Of a DNA stretch of 64,000 nucleotides, positions 44,544 to 54,058 are shown in pieces. Origin of the DNA: Anderseniella sp963700885 (GTDB lineage Bacteria; Pseudomonadota; Alphaproteobacteria; Rhizobiales; Aestuariivirgaceae); assembly GCA_963700885.1 (NCBI GenBank), contig CAVOZJ010000038.1:434001-498000 (forward strand). Reading direction: 5' to 3'. The translations under genes were made by a program, and so were the position numbers. The notes under the pieces are model-generated. The model was not told the DNA's origin, did not search any database, and saw only the letters and a list, made by a program, of their open reading frames with translations. How positions within the stretch are numbered: the first letter of the stretch is position 1; each line of letters starts with the position of its first letter.

Positions 44544-45848
44544 CTACCCGGAGAACACCCGCGCGAAAATCGTATCGACGTGTTTGGTGTGATAGTCCAT
44601 GTCGAACAGGGCATCGAGATCGGTGTCCGACAACGCCGCCTTCACGTCGGCATCGGCTTTCAGGAGATCCAGGAAGTTTCCATCGCCGCGCCAGACGGGC
44701 ATGGCGTTGCGCTGTACCAGACGATAGCTGTCTTCACGGCTCACACCATTTTGCGTCAGGGCCAGCAGCACTCGCTGCGAGTGCACAAGTCCGCCGAGCC
44801 TGTCGAGATTGGCCCGCATATTCTCCGGGTAAACCAGCAGCTTGTCGATGACGCCGGTCAGGCGGCGCAACGCAAAATCGAGATGCACCGTGGCGTCCGG
44901 TCCGATGCCGCGCTCGACGGAAGAGTGCGAAATGTCGCGTTCGTGCCAAAGCGCCACGTTTTCCATGGCCGGAATGACGGCAGAGCGAACCAGACGGGCA
45001 AGGCCGGTTAGGTTTTCGGTCAATACAGGATTGCGCTTGTGCGGCATGGCCGACGAACCTTTCTGGCCGGCTGAGAAGAATTCTTCAACTTCCAGCACCT
45101 CTGTGCGCTGCAGGTGGCGAATTTCGGTCGCAAGCCGCTCGACGGATGAGGCGATCACGCCCAATACGGAAAAATACATGGCATGCCGGTCGCGTGGGAT
45201 CACCTGGGTTGAGACCGGTTCTATTTCAAGGCCCATTGCTTTTGCCACATGTTCCTCGACAGAAGGGTCGATGTTGGCAAACGTGCCGACTGCACCGGAG
45301 ATGGCGCAGGTTGCGACATCCTTGCGGGCAAACTGCAATCGCTGCTTGCAGCGGGCAAATTCCGCGTAGGCCTGTGCCAGCTTGAGGCCGAAGGTGGTTG
45401 GCTCTGCATGAATTCCATGGCTGCGACCGATAGTCAGGGTAGTCTTGTGTTCCAGGGCACGTTTTTTCAGGGCTGCCAGCAATAGGTCCATGTCATCCAG
45501 CAATTGATCGGCAGCACGAACCAACTGTATGTTGAAACAGGTGTCCAGCACGTCGGATGAGGTCATGCCCTGATGTACGAAGCGGGCTTCCGGGCCGACG
45601 ACTTCAGACAGATGGGTGAGGAACGCTATAACGTCATGCTTTACTTCGGCCTCGATGGCGTCGATGCGGGCGACGTCAAACTCTACACCGCGTGCCTTGT
45701 CCCAAACGGCCTTTGCTGCAGACTTTGGTATGATACCGAGTTCAGCCTGCGCATCTGCCGCATGAGCCTCAATTTCAAACCAGATGCGGAACTTCTGTTC
45801 AGGCGACCAGATGGCGGCCATTTCCGGCCTGGAGTAACGCGGGATCAT
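44544..45848 (-). CDS. purB: adenylosuccinate lyase
   Basis: PurB acts twice in purine synthesis, releasing fumarate from SAICAR and from adenylosuccinate. The 434-residue protein begins MIPRYSRPEMAAIWSPEQKF and contains EAEVKHDVIAFLTHL, THFGLK-like EPTTFGLKLAQAYAEF, the signature GSSAMPHKRNPVLTENL with the catalytic Ser loop, and ARDISHSSVERGIGPDA-like ERDISHSSVERG. Start 45848 is chosen over a GTG four codons earlier because homologues start MIPRYSRPEM. Gene end and the P-loop gene converge with only 46 bases between. Confidence 0.95.
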   Translation of the reverse strand: MIPRYSRPEMAAIWSPEQKFRIWFEIEAHAADAQAELGIIPKSAAKAVWDKARGVEFDVARIDAIEAEVKHDVIAFLTHLSEVVGPEARFVHQGMTSSDVLDTCFNIQLVRAADQLLDDMDLLLAALKKRALEHKTTLTIGRSHGIHAEPTTFGLKLAQAYAEFARCKQRLQFARKDVATCAISGAVGTFANIDPSVEEHVAKAMGLEIEPVSTQVIPRDRHAMYFSVLGVIASSVERLATEIRHLQRTEVLEVEEFFSAGQKGSSAMPHKRNPVLTENLTGLARLVRSAVIPAMENVALWHERDISHSSVERGIGPDATVHLDFALRRLTGVIDKLLVYPENMRANLDRLGGLVHSQRVLLALTQNGVSREDSYRLVQRNAMPVWRGDGNFLDLLKADADVKAALSDTDLDALFDMDYHTKHVDTIFARVFSG

Positions 45849-46033
45849 GTCTGAACTCACTTCAATGCGAACAAGTGGAAGGGGTTGCTCTAGCAGAGCG
45901 GCAGATTACACTCAACACAAGATCAGGATGGCTTTCTGTTGCATCGACCTACGGTCTCATACCTGATCGCTTCAGGAAATGTTGGTGCACCATGACAGGT
46001 TCCCGCAAGCCCCAATTGCACTGAAGGCCAGGT

Positions 46034-46744
46034 TTATCTCCAGGAAGGAAGTTCTATCGGTACAGCGATAAAGCGGGAATCGCGTCCCTCAAAACCGAAT
46101 GTAAGCTTGTGTATCAGCACAACCACTGGCGTATTTTCGTTTTCGCCGAATGCGATCACATCGGCCAGCTTGTAACTTTCCGGACAGCCACGGCTCTTGG
46201 GCAGTTTCTTGTCGCGGTAAACCTCGACCGCAGGGCCCTGGCCGACGATTCCGGTTGCCAGCGCAAAGCCGCGCACCGGGCTGAATGGCTTGCACTCGCC
46301 AGGTTGATCGATGTCAATTTCAGTGAGCTGCACCGTCCAGAAGGTGGATACATTATGGAAGCGCTTGAATGTCATTTGGTGAGGTGAGGTGACGCGTTCT
46401 CCGACCGCATCGCTGGCCAGCAGTTTTGCAGGCTGCACCGTGCCGTATTTTTCTATGAGGGGTGCTGCCTCGGTGAGGGCCTGATGACGGGCTGTGTGAG
46501 CCGTGGCGTTCTCGTCACGTACGAGGACCCTGATCGGTGAGCCCTTCACCCAGGTGTCGGTGTTGAGGTCAATGATGTAGATGTCGGCATAGGGGAAACC
46601 GGATCCATCCTGCACGCCGTATTCTTCAAAGGCAAAATGGCTACCGTCCTTGGAAAACCCGATTATCGCGCGATCAGACGCGTCAGCGGCCACGGCCAGA
46701 GTGACACTGAACGCGAGTTGCACGAACATGGCGAGTGCGAGCAC
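46034..46744 (-). CDS. exported DUF2259 family protein
   Basis: The 236-residue protein has a signal peptide (LALAMFVQLAFSVTLAVAADA) and a DUF2259-like body: IGFSKDGSHFAFEEYGVQDGSGFPYADIYIIDL, and a conserved C-terminal VVLIHKLTFGFEGRDSRFIAVP. DUF2259 proteins are exported and of unknown role. Start is GTG at 46744 or ATG at 46729, both before the same signal segment. It lies on the minus strand between BASS and purB with nearly 90 bases to the upstream gene. Confidence 0.75.
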   Translation of the reverse strand: MLALAMFVQLAFSVTLAVAADASDRAIIGFSKDGSHFAFEEYGVQDGSGFPYADIYIIDLNTDTWVKGSPIRVLVRDENATAHTARHQALTEAAPLIEKYGTVQPAKLLASDAVGERVTSPHQMTFKRFHNVSTFWTVQLTEIDIDQPGECKPFSPVRGFALATGIVGQGPAVEVYRDKKLPKSRGCPESYKLADVIAFGENENTPVVVLIHKLTFGFEGRDSRFIAVPIELPSWR

Positions 46745-46832
46745 TAAGAATTCTCATGCTGACACTATGGCCGAGTTTGGACTACGTTGCGAGATAGATG
46801 TTGCAATGTGGTTAGCAAGCGGACGTCATGTG

Positions 46833-47768
46833 TTACTCGCTTTGCGGCAGCAAATGCAGGTAAAGCGGTCTGAGCAACATCGGCAGGCAGTAGATCGGAA
46901 ACTGCAGCATGGCGAAAAACAGCCAGGCGTCGGCCGGTGCAGCAGATCCCAACACGCTCATTACAACAGCAATGTTCCTGCCCGAGTGGGTATAGCCGAA
47001 TGTATAGGCGCGCCTGTGACCGGTGACCCAGAAAGCTGTTACTGTTATCACATTGAGGCCGAGGTGAAGTGCAGTGGCAAGAACCGCAAGAGCGAAGGAA
47101 TATGAAGGCTGGGCCAAAACGCGTGCTGGAATTCCATCCATCAGCGCGATTGCAAACACCACCATAATAATCACGTTCAGGCCATCGAAAATACCCGTCG
47201 CAGCCTTGCGCCTTTCTGCGCCCAGCCATGAACGCAGTCCCCATGCCGCCAGCGATGATCCTCCTATGAGCCCGGCGAGCCGGACGGCAAGGTCGGCTCC
47301 GGAAATCGGGATCGCGTTCGGTGCATATATCTCGGTAAACAGCGGTGTTATAACCGGATGAATGGCGGTAGAGGCAAAGATGGTTGCCACTGTCAAGGCG
47401 CCATCAAGCCCCATGAGAAAGGCGAGCGCTGCTCCTCCGAAATTGGGAGGCGATGTTGCATAGATGATCAGGACAGCGTTGAGGCCCGGAGACTGGGGAA
47501 AGATTTGGAGTATCGCCATGAACAACACCGGCATGGCGATAAATGCCCAAACCAGAGATAACAGAAAAACACCGGGTTTGCGCAAATGCGCCAGTGCGTG
47601 CTGGATTTCCAGCCGCGACAGGACAACTGCCAGCATCAGGAACACACAGATTGCCAGGGCCGGGCGCAACAGTTCTGCCAGCGGCTGAAACAGGCAGCCA
47701 ATGACAATTCCCGCAGGCATCAGCAAAGTGCCATATCGCCCCATCCATTCAAGGCTGGCCCGGACCAT
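46833..47768 (-). CDS. bile acid:sodium symporter (BASS) family-like carrier
   Basis: The 311-residue membrane protein has about ten segments and the BASS layout: GIVIGCLFQPLAELLRPALAI, then IYATSPPNFGGAALAFLMGLDGALTVATI (discontinuous helix region with a conserved Pro/Asn/Gly pattern), and YTHSGRNIAVVMSVLG in the second crossover. The family moves organic anions with sodium. The start lies six bases after the TRAP DctM stop, so this carrier is part of the same minus-strand transcript. Confidence 0.82.
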   Translation of the reverse strand: MVRASLEWMGRYGTLLMPAGIVIGCLFQPLAELLRPALAICVFLMLAVVLSRLEIQHALAHLRKPGVFLLSLVWAFIAMPVLFMAILQIFPQSPGLNAVLIIYATSPPNFGGAALAFLMGLDGALTVATIFASTAIHPVITPLFTEIYAPNAIPISGADLAVRLAGLIGGSSLAAWGLRSWLGAERRKAATGIFDGLNVIIMVVFAIALMDGIPARVLAQPSYSFALAVLATALHLGLNVITVTAFWVTGHRRAYTFGYTHSGRNIAVVMSVLGSAAPADAWLFFAMLQFPIYCLPMLLRPLYLHLLPQSE

Positions 47769-47774
47769 TTGGAC

Positions 47775-49070
47775 CTACATCATCGACGGCAGCCAGGTGG
47801 CGATGCCGGGGAAGAGGGATATGATGATGACAGCCAGCACCATGAGCGCGAACATCGGCAAGGCTGACCTGGCGATAAAGTCCATGTCGCGGCCCGTCAT
47901 GCCCTGCAGAACAAACAGGTTGAACCCGATGGGCGGTGTGATCTGGGCAATTTCGACCACGATTGTAAGGAAGACTCCAAACCAGATCATGTCAAAACCG
48001 GCTTGACGGGCGATCGGCTCAACTACCGCCATGGTGAGTACGATTGACGATATGCCATCCAGGAAACAGCCGAGGATGATGTAGAAAACAGCCAGCACGG
48101 CGATAAGCATGGCTGGTGTCAGTTGCAAATGGGCAATCCACTCGGCTACGGCCCGCGGCAGCCCGGTGAAACCCATGGCCAGGGTGAGAAAACTTGATCC
48201 GGCCAGAATGAAGGCAATCATGCATGAGGTTCTGGTTGCACCCATCAAGGAGGATATGAAGTTTTTGCCTGTCAGGTGGCCCTGCTGCCAGGAAATGGCG
48301 AATGCGCCAAGGACGCCAAGCACCGCAGCTTCCGTGGCAGTGGCATAACCAAAGGCAATGGAACCCATGATCGACAGGATCAACAACATGATTGGAGCCA
48401 GTTGTCCCAGCGCCCTGATTCGGTCAGACATGGTGTAGGATGCTGTGTCCGAGCGGTCCTTGCGGCCGCCGAGCAGGTCCCATATGGCAACATAGCCCAT
48501 AAACATCAGAGCCAGCATGATGCCCGGTATGACGCCTGCGATGAACAGCTTGACGATGCTTTCGTTAACCGTAACGCCATAGATGATCAGGATGATTGAG
48601 GGGGGGATCAAAAGACCCAAAGTGCCTGCGCCGGCCAGTGTTCCGATGATCATTTTTTCGGGATATTTTCTGCGCTTCAATTCCGGAACAGCCATCTTGC
48701 CGACCGTCAGGACGGTTGCGGCGGACGACCCGCAGATGGCTGCAAAAATCGCCGATCCGGCAATGTTGACGTGCAGCAGACCACCGGGAAGTCCGTGCAA
48801 CCATGGCTGAAGGCCCTTGAACAGGTTTTCAGACAGTCTTGTCCGGAACAGGATTTCCCCCATCCAGACAAACAGCGGAAGTGCGGTCAGGGTCCAGCTT
48901 GAGGAGGCTGACCAGATGGTCAGCGCCATGGAATCGCCCACCAGCCGGGTAGTGAACAGCTCCATGCCGACCCAGGCAACGGCAAGCAGGGATATGCCAA
49001 TCCACACACTAGACCCAAGCAGGGTGAACAGGACCAACAGGAAGATTAGGGTAAGCGCGATGCCTTCCAT
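47775..49070 (-). CDS. dctM: TRAP transporter large permease subunit
   Basis: The 431-residue protein has twelve or so membrane segments and the DctM pattern: LFLVLFTLLG-like N-terminus, GIGLSENLFKGL-like RTRLSENLFKGLQPWL, VNIAGSAIFAAICGSSAATV, PSIILIIYGV, GFDMIWFGVFLTIVVEIAQITPPIGFNLFVLQG. With DctQ and DctP it would take up an organic acid driven by sodium. It starts six bases after dctQ stop. Confidence 0.95.
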   Translation of the reverse strand: MEGIALTLIFLLVLFTLLGSSVWIGISLLAVAWVGMELFTTRLVGDSMALTIWSASSSWTLTALPLFVWMGEILFRTRLSENLFKGLQPWLHGLPGGLLHVNIAGSAIFAAICGSSAATVLTVGKMAVPELKRRKYPEKMIIGTLAGAGTLGLLIPPSIILIIYGVTVNESIVKLFIAGVIPGIMLALMFMGYVAIWDLLGGRKDRSDTASYTMSDRIRALGQLAPIMLLILSIMGSIAFGYATATEAAVLGVLGAFAISWQQGHLTGKNFISSLMGATRTSCMIAFILAGSSFLTLAMGFTGLPRAVAEWIAHLQLTPAMLIAVLAVFYIILGCFLDGISSIVLTMAVVEPIARQAGFDMIWFGVFLTIVVEIAQITPPIGFNLFVLQGMTGRDMDFIARSALPMFALMVLAVIIISLFPGIATWLPSMM

Positions 49071-49076
49071 GACCCG

Positions 49077-49613
49077 TTACTCCGCCGTCAGTTCGCTGGG
49101 AGCAGCAGATGCTGCATCCGGGTCGCGGCGCACTATCACACGGACAAGACCGTGAGCCACCGAGACAGCAAAGATGATTGAGCCGGCTGCAATGATAGAT
49201 TGTGGCCACCACAGCAATGTGGCAGCAGCACCTTCCGACTTTTCCTCGAATTTCCAGGAAATCCAGGCAAGGTAGACCATGTAGCAGGCCAGGTAACTGC
49301 TCATGGCCGTTGCCACCAGCAGGCACCACACTTCAAGCCACAGCTTTGCAGGCGGCCGGAGTTTTGACCGCACCAGCGCCACGCGAATATGACCACCTTC
49401 GCGGAATGTATGTGCAAGCGCCAGGAAAGACGATGCCGCCATCGCGTAACCGGAATACTCGTTTATTCCGGCAATGTAGATATCGAACAGGCGTGACAGG
49501 ATTGATGTCAATACACACACGCCGACGAGCACCAGAAACACGGCGGCGGCAGCACCCGACCAAACGTAGAGCCGTTCCAGGGCCCTGTCGAGACGAGTGA
49601 AGAACCCATTCAT
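49077..49613 (-). CDS. dctQ: TRAP transporter small permease subunit
   Basis: The 178-residue protein has four membrane segments (WSGAAAAVFLVLVGVCVLTSILSR, then GYAMAASSFLALAHTFREGGHIRVALVRSKL, the DctQ signature loop, then two further segments). It pairs with DctM. A 62-base gap separates it from dctP upstream, and its end is six bases before dctM. Confidence 0.9.
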   Translation of the reverse strand: MNGFFTRLDRALERLYVWSGAAAAVFLVLVGVCVLTSILSRLFDIYIAGINEYSGYAMAASSFLALAHTFREGGHIRVALVRSKLRPPAKLWLEVWCLLVATAMSSYLACYMVYLAWISWKFEEKSEGAAATLLWWPQSIIAAGSIIFAVSVAHGLVRVIVRRDPDAASAAPSELTAE

Positions 49614-49675
49614 GCCTGCTCACTCGCCCCTTGAATGTCGATTTACGGCAAGTGCCGCTTCAGCCCGTTGCAGGC

Positions 49676-50662
49676 TTACATGGCCTTGTATGCGTCGACT
49701 GCCGCCTTGCCGGAATCGCCGGCCTTGGCAAGCCATTCGTCTGTCATGATTTCACCAATCTTGGCGAAATCCGCTTTCAGCTGTTCACCGGCGGGACCGA
49801 CGGTCATGCCTTCCTTTGCGAGCTGTTCCACGTACCAGTTGGCCAGTTCCTCACCCTTGGCCCAGCCGCGTTCTTCAGCAGCAGCAGCCTTTTCGAGAAC
49901 CACTTTCTGGGTAGCCTCATCAAGGCTGGCCCAGGCATCGTTGTTCACAATCACCATGTTTTTCGGCAGCCAGGCCTGTATGTTGTACCAGTGGGAGGCA
50001 TGTTCCCACAGCTTGCGGTCATAACCTGTTGAGCCAGACGAGATCATGCTTTCAACGGCGCCGGTGGCAAATGCCTGGGACAATTCCGCAGCTTCAATCT
50101 TGGTGGGAACTGCGCCCATCAGTTCCGCCAGCCGCGAGGTAGCGGCATTGTAGGCACGGAAAGTAACGCCCTTCATATCGGCTGCGGAGGTGACTTCCTT
50201 TTTGGCGTACAGACCCTGTGGAGGCCAGGGCGCGGTATAGAGCAGGGTCAAACCCTTGCTGGCGAGAACTTTCTGAAGTTCTGGCTTGGTTGCGTCATAA
50301 AGTTTCCTAGCTTCCGCAAAACTTGTAGCCAGGAAAGGCAGGCTGTCAATTTCAAACAGCGGGTCCTCATTGCCGAGAGCCGAGATCAGTCGTTCGCCGA
50401 TTGGAGCCTGGCCAGTGCGAACGGCGCGGAAAATGTCTTCGCCCTTGAACAGGGACCCGCCGGGATGGGACACGATTTCCAGCTTGCCGCCGGATGCTTC
50501 GGTAACCTCCTTGGCAAACTGGGCTCCGTTTTCGGAGTGATAGTTGGAAGCCGCATAGGCCATTGGCATATCCCATTTCACATCCGCGGCAAATGTGATG
50601 CCGGCAGATAATGTGAGGGCGGCAATAGCGAATGGCGCAGTTATCTTGAGGTGTTGTGTCAT
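49676..50662 (-). CDS. dctP: TRAP transporter substrate-binding protein
   Basis: A signal peptide (FAIAALTLSAGITFA) precedes a 300-residue DctP fold: WDMPMAYAASNYHSENGAQFAKEV, GSLFKGEDIFRAVRTGQAPIGE, LFEIDSLPFLATSFAEARKLYDA and the conserved MKGVTFRAYN-like segment with the Arg that grips the ligand carboxylate. The ligand is unknown; context (racemase-type enzyme and RAM regulator-like protein upstream) hints at an amino or hydroxy acid. Confidence 0.93.
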   Translation of the reverse strand: MTQHLKITAPFAIAALTLSAGITFAADVKWDMPMAYAASNYHSENGAQFAKEVTEASGGKLEIVSHPGGSLFKGEDIFRAVRTGQAPIGERLISALGNEDPLFEIDSLPFLATSFAEARKLYDATKPELQKVLASKGLTLLYTAPWPPQGLYAKKEVTSAADMKGVTFRAYNAATSRLAELMGAVPTKIEAAELSQAFATGAVESMISSGSTGYDRKLWEHASHWYNIQAWLPKNMVIVNNDAWASLDEATQKVVLEKAAAAEERGWAKGEELANWYVEQLAKEGMTVGPAGEQLKADFAKIGEIMTDEWLAKAGDSGKAAVDAYKAM

Positions 50663-50760
50663 GGTTTACTCCCTGGTTAAATTGCGTGACCGAATGTCAC
50701 TACATGGTGCTGTTCTTGGCAAGCAGTTTGTAGGTTTCGGTTTCTATATTGACATTTTAC

Positions 50761-51459
50761 CTAAATTTTGCGTTCGTTTTGCAAGTGATATATTGCATCA
50801 TGAATGTCAAAGAAGGAAAGCTGCTTGAGTTTCAGCATGTTGTTTCTATACGGCGGAAGATTGGTGCACTCCAGGACCACCGCCTGAAGATTGCTGTCAC
50901 GAGCGGCCAATCGTTCCAGTGCATCAATGACATTATTGCTTGCCTTGGCCTGATCAAGTTCAGGAAGATCATCCGCGATGACCCTGTAGAGATGATCACC
51001 GGGAGTTAACCCCTCGACGACAAAAGGTCCGTCATCCGGGATTTGATGTGCAACCAGGCGCGCGGCATCAAACGTCAGTATCCCGATTGGCCTGTTCCTG
51101 CCCGCCTGCTGGCGCAACGTGGGCAACAGGCAAAGTGCGGAGGTAACAACCGGTACGCTGACAGCCGCCTGCAAGCAGCTCTGCAACGGAAACAGAAAAC
51201 CGCAACTTGTGGTTATCACCGTCGCGCCATCGTGTTCCAGAGCCCGAGCCTGCTCAATGAAATGGGCAACCAGTTCGTCCGGCAGGGGTTGGTCAGAGAC
51301 GATGCGGGAAACCATGGCGCCCGGTATCCGGCGATAAATGACCGGATGGTCAAAACTGCCGGGGTTGCCAATATCGCCGATGAGCCGGGGAAAACTGGTA
51401 TCCAGCATCAATACGCCCAACACCGTGTTGTCCGGAGTTGGGCGGGCTGACCGGGGCAT
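50761..51459 (-). CDS. aspartate/glutamate racemase family protein
   Basis: Start 51459 (MPRSARPTPDNTVLGVLMLD) gives 232 residues. The frame stays open further upstream through the RAM-domain gene, but that is overlap. Family marks are the two Cys of the racemase active site: TVITTSCGFLFPLQ and LECTNLPPYRN, plus GVLMLDTSFPRL at the N-terminus. Asp/Glu racemases, hydantoin racemases and maleate isomerases share this fold. The gene is eight bases after the RAM gene's stop and 98 bases before dctP, so it likely processes the compound imported by the TRAP carrier. Confidence 0.82.
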   Translation of the reverse strand: MPRSARPTPDNTVLGVLMLDTSFPRLIGDIGNPGSFDHPVIYRRIPGAMVSRIVSDQPLPDELVAHFIEQARALEHDGATVITTSCGFLFPLQSCLQAAVSVPVVTSALCLLPTLRQQAGRNRPIGILTFDAARLVAHQIPDDGPFVVEGLTPGDHLYRVIADDLPELDQAKASNNVIDALERLAARDSNLQAVVLECTNLPPYRNNMLKLKQLSFFDIHDAIYHLQNERKI

Positions 51460-51467
51460 GCCCAGCC

Positions 51468-51704
51468 CTAGAACGCGCGATAGGTGACTATAGTGTAGGT
51501 GTCTTTTACACCTGCAATGGAGTGAACCTGCTTGTTGATGAAGTGTCCGACGTCCTCCCCGTCCTGCAGGTAGAATTTCACCAGCAAATCCCAACCGCCT
51601 GCGGTCGAATATATCTCAGAGGCAATCTCGGAATCAGCCAGTTGGGTGGCAACATCATAGGCTTTGCCCAGTTCACATTTTATCTGCACGAAAAACGGTT
51701 TCAT
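51468..51704 (-). CDS. stand-alone Lrp/AsnC ligand-binding (RAM) domain protein
   Basis: The 78-residue product corresponds to only the C-terminal RAM domain of Lrp/AsnC regulators: MKPFFVQIKCELGKAYDVATQLADSE, WDLLVKFYLQDGEDVGHFIN, VKDTYTIVTYRAF. It has no DNA-binding helix-turn-helix. Such one-domain proteins bind amino acids, alone or as partners. An in-frame upstream extension crosses the promoter of the EamA gene and is not part of it. It heads the racemase-TRAP run. Confidence 0.85.
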   Translation of the reverse strand: MKPFFVQIKCELGKAYDVATQLADSEIASEIYSTAGGWDLLVKFYLQDGEDVGHFINKQVHSIAGVKDTYTIVTYRAF

Positions 51705-51852
51705 CGCTGGATGAGCTCCTGACAGCAAGCTAAGGTGTGTTGGCCAGTCTATGCAACATTTGTGTCTGATGGCGGGTGTTGTGGTCAACCCCTGGAATCC
51801 GCGCCGGGGCCAGATTGCGGATTTTCGTGTGGCGCAAGCAGGGTTTGCATGA

Positions 51853-52794
51853 ATGGATCGAAATATCATCAAGGGCAATCTGGCCGGCGTATTGTGTATG
51901 ATCGTCTGGTCACTGCATTTTCCGTTGTCAGTTCTCATTCTGGCGAGCTGGGACGCGATAGCTTTGGCACCCGCGCGCATGGTGCTCGCCGGGATTACCA
52001 TATCCATAGTAGGGCTGGTACTGGGGCAAGGTCCGGCCATGCTGGCCATGGTGCAAAACAGGAGATTTGTAGCCGTCTCAACTGTATTCGGGCTATCCGG
52101 ACTGTTCTTCATCATGGGTCAGTCGCGCATAGACGCGATCTCGGCGGCGGTGGTGATTTCATCGATGCCAATTTTCTCTGCGCTGATGGGATGGTGGCAA
52201 GGGCTTGAAAAACCCGGATTGAAATTGCTGCTTGCCATTGCGTTGACCGTTGCCGGCGGAGTGCTGACCAGTTCGGTTTCCGCGCAAGGCACAGGTAGCG
52301 AAGGATCGCTGTCGGGTATCTTGTTCGTGCTGGCCGCGGTCATCGCCTATGTGTGGTACACGCGACAGCTCGTCCTGCAATTTGCCGATACCCCCGATAT
52401 TGCCAAAGTCGGCATCAGCATGCTGATTGGCTCCGTACCCTGTTTCGCAATTCTGGCGGTTGTTCTGGCCGCAGGTGAGATCGTTGAAGCAGATTTTTCG
52501 GCTGCCACTTTGGGCCTGGTTGTGATCATGTCATGTATGTCGGTAGGGCTGTCGTCCGTGCTGTGGGTATGGACAGGCAGGGCGGTAGGCGTGACGGTGG
52601 CGGCCATGCATCACAACATGGTGCCATTTTATGTGATCGTACTGGCGGCGGCAGGTGGAGCGATTGTAACGGGACAACATATAGCAGGTGCCGTGCTGGT
52701 GATTGCAGGCGCTGTACTGGCCCAGCTCCGGGCCCGCAAACCCAGGATCGGGGTGACGCAACCGGTCCCGCCGGGTCGCGATTTGCAACTTTAA
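51853..52794 (+). CDS. EamA/DMT family transporter
   Basis: The 313-residue membrane protein has ten hydrophobic segments in two EamA repeats (GNLAGVLCMIVWSLHFPLSV and EGSLSGILFVLAAVIAYVWYT as repeat starts). These carriers export amino acids or metabolites. Divergent from the RAM gene over ~150 bases. Its stop overlaps the end of the convergent LysR gene by four bases. Substrate unknown. Confidence 0.87.
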   Translation: MDRNIIKGNLAGVLCMIVWSLHFPLSVLILASWDAIALAPARMVLAGITISIVGLVLGQGPAMLAMVQNRRFVAVSTVFGLSGLFFIMGQSRIDAISAAVVISSMPIFSALMGWWQGLEKPGLKLLLAIALTVAGGVLTSSVSAQGTGSEGSLSGILFVLAAVIAYVWYTRQLVLQFADTPDIAKVGISMLIGSVPCFAILAVVLAAGEIVEADFSAATLGLVVIMSCMSVGLSSVLWVWTGRAVGVTVAAMHHNMVPFYVIVLAAAGGAIVTGQHIAGAVLVIAGAVLAQLRARKPRIGVTQPVPPGRDLQL

Positions 52795-53732
52795 ACCGCT
52801 GGACCGGGCAGGTTTTCAGTTTCAGTGAGGCCGGCCATTTCGTCCATCACCCAGGTACGGAAGGCCGCAATTGCCGGCTCATTCTTGCGGGAATCCAGGC
52901 ACACGATGAAAAAGGAAAAATTTGTCTTGAGACGCAGGTCGAATGGCGCGACGAGGCGTCCGGCCCGCATGTCAGGTTCAGCCAGGCAGGTTCTTCCCAG
53001 CACCACACCGCCGCCGCCGACTGCAGCATCAAGCGCGTGATCGGCAACATTGAAATGAATGCCGGAACGGCCGGGATCGACATTGGTGACACCTGCCGCC
53101 TTCAACCAGTCAGCCCATGTCTGGAGGATAAAGAAACCCTGGTGAGTGTCGTCGTGGATCAGCGTGTGATACTGCAGATCTTCCGGGGTACGGATGGCGT
53201 TTGGACCTTCCAGCATGGACGGTGCGCATAACGGCGTCATGAATTCATCCATCAGCTTTACAGAGTGATGGCCGGGATACTCACCCGGACCAAAACGGAT
53301 TGCGATATCAATGTCGTCCATTTCGAGGTCTGACTTGACGACAGACGCGGAAATCCGCGCATCTATGTTCGGGTGGCGACCAATGAAGCGATAGATTCTG
53401 GGGCTCAGCCACTTGGCTGTAAATGCCGGACCGGCTGCAACTGTCAGAACGTTGGTCTGCTGGCGGCGGCGCAACTGACGCATGGTGCGATGCAGGTGTT
53501 CGAAAGCCTCGTGAATGCCGGGCTGGATCAGGCGGCCATTTTCGGTCAACTCGACCGCACGGTTGAGACGATTGAACAGTTTCATCCCAAGATGGTCTTC
53601 AAGCTGCCGGATCTGATAACTGAGCGCGGCAGGTGTTACTGACAGTTCTGCTGCCGCCGCCTGAAAACTCATCAGCCGCGATGCTGCCTCAAAAGCCTTC
53701 AATGCAGTCAGGGGAGGGAGACGTCCTGTCAT
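52791..53732 (-). CDS. LysR family transcriptional regulator, GcvA-like
   Basis: The 313-residue protein starts MTGRLPPLTALKAFEAASRLMSFQAAAAELSVTPAALSYQIRQLEDHLG, the LysR winged HTH of the GcvA type, followed by an effector domain (VLTVAAGPAFTAKWLSPRIYRFI). Start 53732 is the ATG; an in-frame TTG lies four codons earlier. It is divergent from a small-protein gene (53891) over about 160 bases, which is the likeliest target besides itself. Confidence 0.9.
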   Translation of the reverse strand: MTGRLPPLTALKAFEAASRLMSFQAAAAELSVTPAALSYQIRQLEDHLGMKLFNRLNRAVELTENGRLIQPGIHEAFEHLHRTMRQLRRRQQTNVLTVAAGPAFTAKWLSPRIYRFIGRHPNIDARISASVVKSDLEMDDIDIAIRFGPGEYPGHHSVKLMDEFMTPLCAPSMLEGPNAIRTPEDLQYHTLIHDDTHQGFFILQTWADWLKAAGVTNVDPGRSGIHFNVADHALDAAVGGGGVVLGRTCLAEPDMRAGRLVAPFDLRLKTNFSFFIVCLDSRKNEPAIAAFRTWVMDEMAGLTETENLPGPAV

Positions 53733-53890
53733 TGTTGCCAACAAAATTTGTTTAACTGAATGGTAGAATTACTCGTTTGCGCAGCGAAATGGAAGCTCCT
53801 ATTTTCAGCTTCATTAAGTGAAGAGACGCAGGATAGACAGATTGAACACACAAAGTCTGCGACTTTAAAAAACAGAAGGAATTCAGTGTT

Positions 53891-54058
53891 ATGAACGCCA
53901 ATCACAAAAAAATAGATGTTGATACGATCGACTTCTTTATCCGTAAGGCCCATACCGAGCGTTCGATTGCGATCACAAGCGCGTTTCGCGGGTTGACTGA
54001 AATGGTAAAAAATACCTTTACCGCTCCCGATGCCGGCTGCGTTGCTCGCGGCGATTGA
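53891..54058 (+). CDS. small protein, 55 residues, divergent from LysR
   Basis: The reading MNANHKKIDVDTIDFFIRK..., ending VARGD, has AGAAGGA ten bases before its ATG. The central part (HTERSIAITSAFRGLTEMV) is amphipathic and of a kind often encoded opposite LysR genes in alphaproteobacteria, resembling short RSP_7527/DUF1127-related proteins only loosely. No function is known. It is followed immediately by a structured region with C-rich loops and a terminator. Confidence 0.65.
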   Translation: MNANHKKIDVDTIDFFIRKAHTERSIAITSAFRGLTEMVKNTFTAPDAGCVARGD

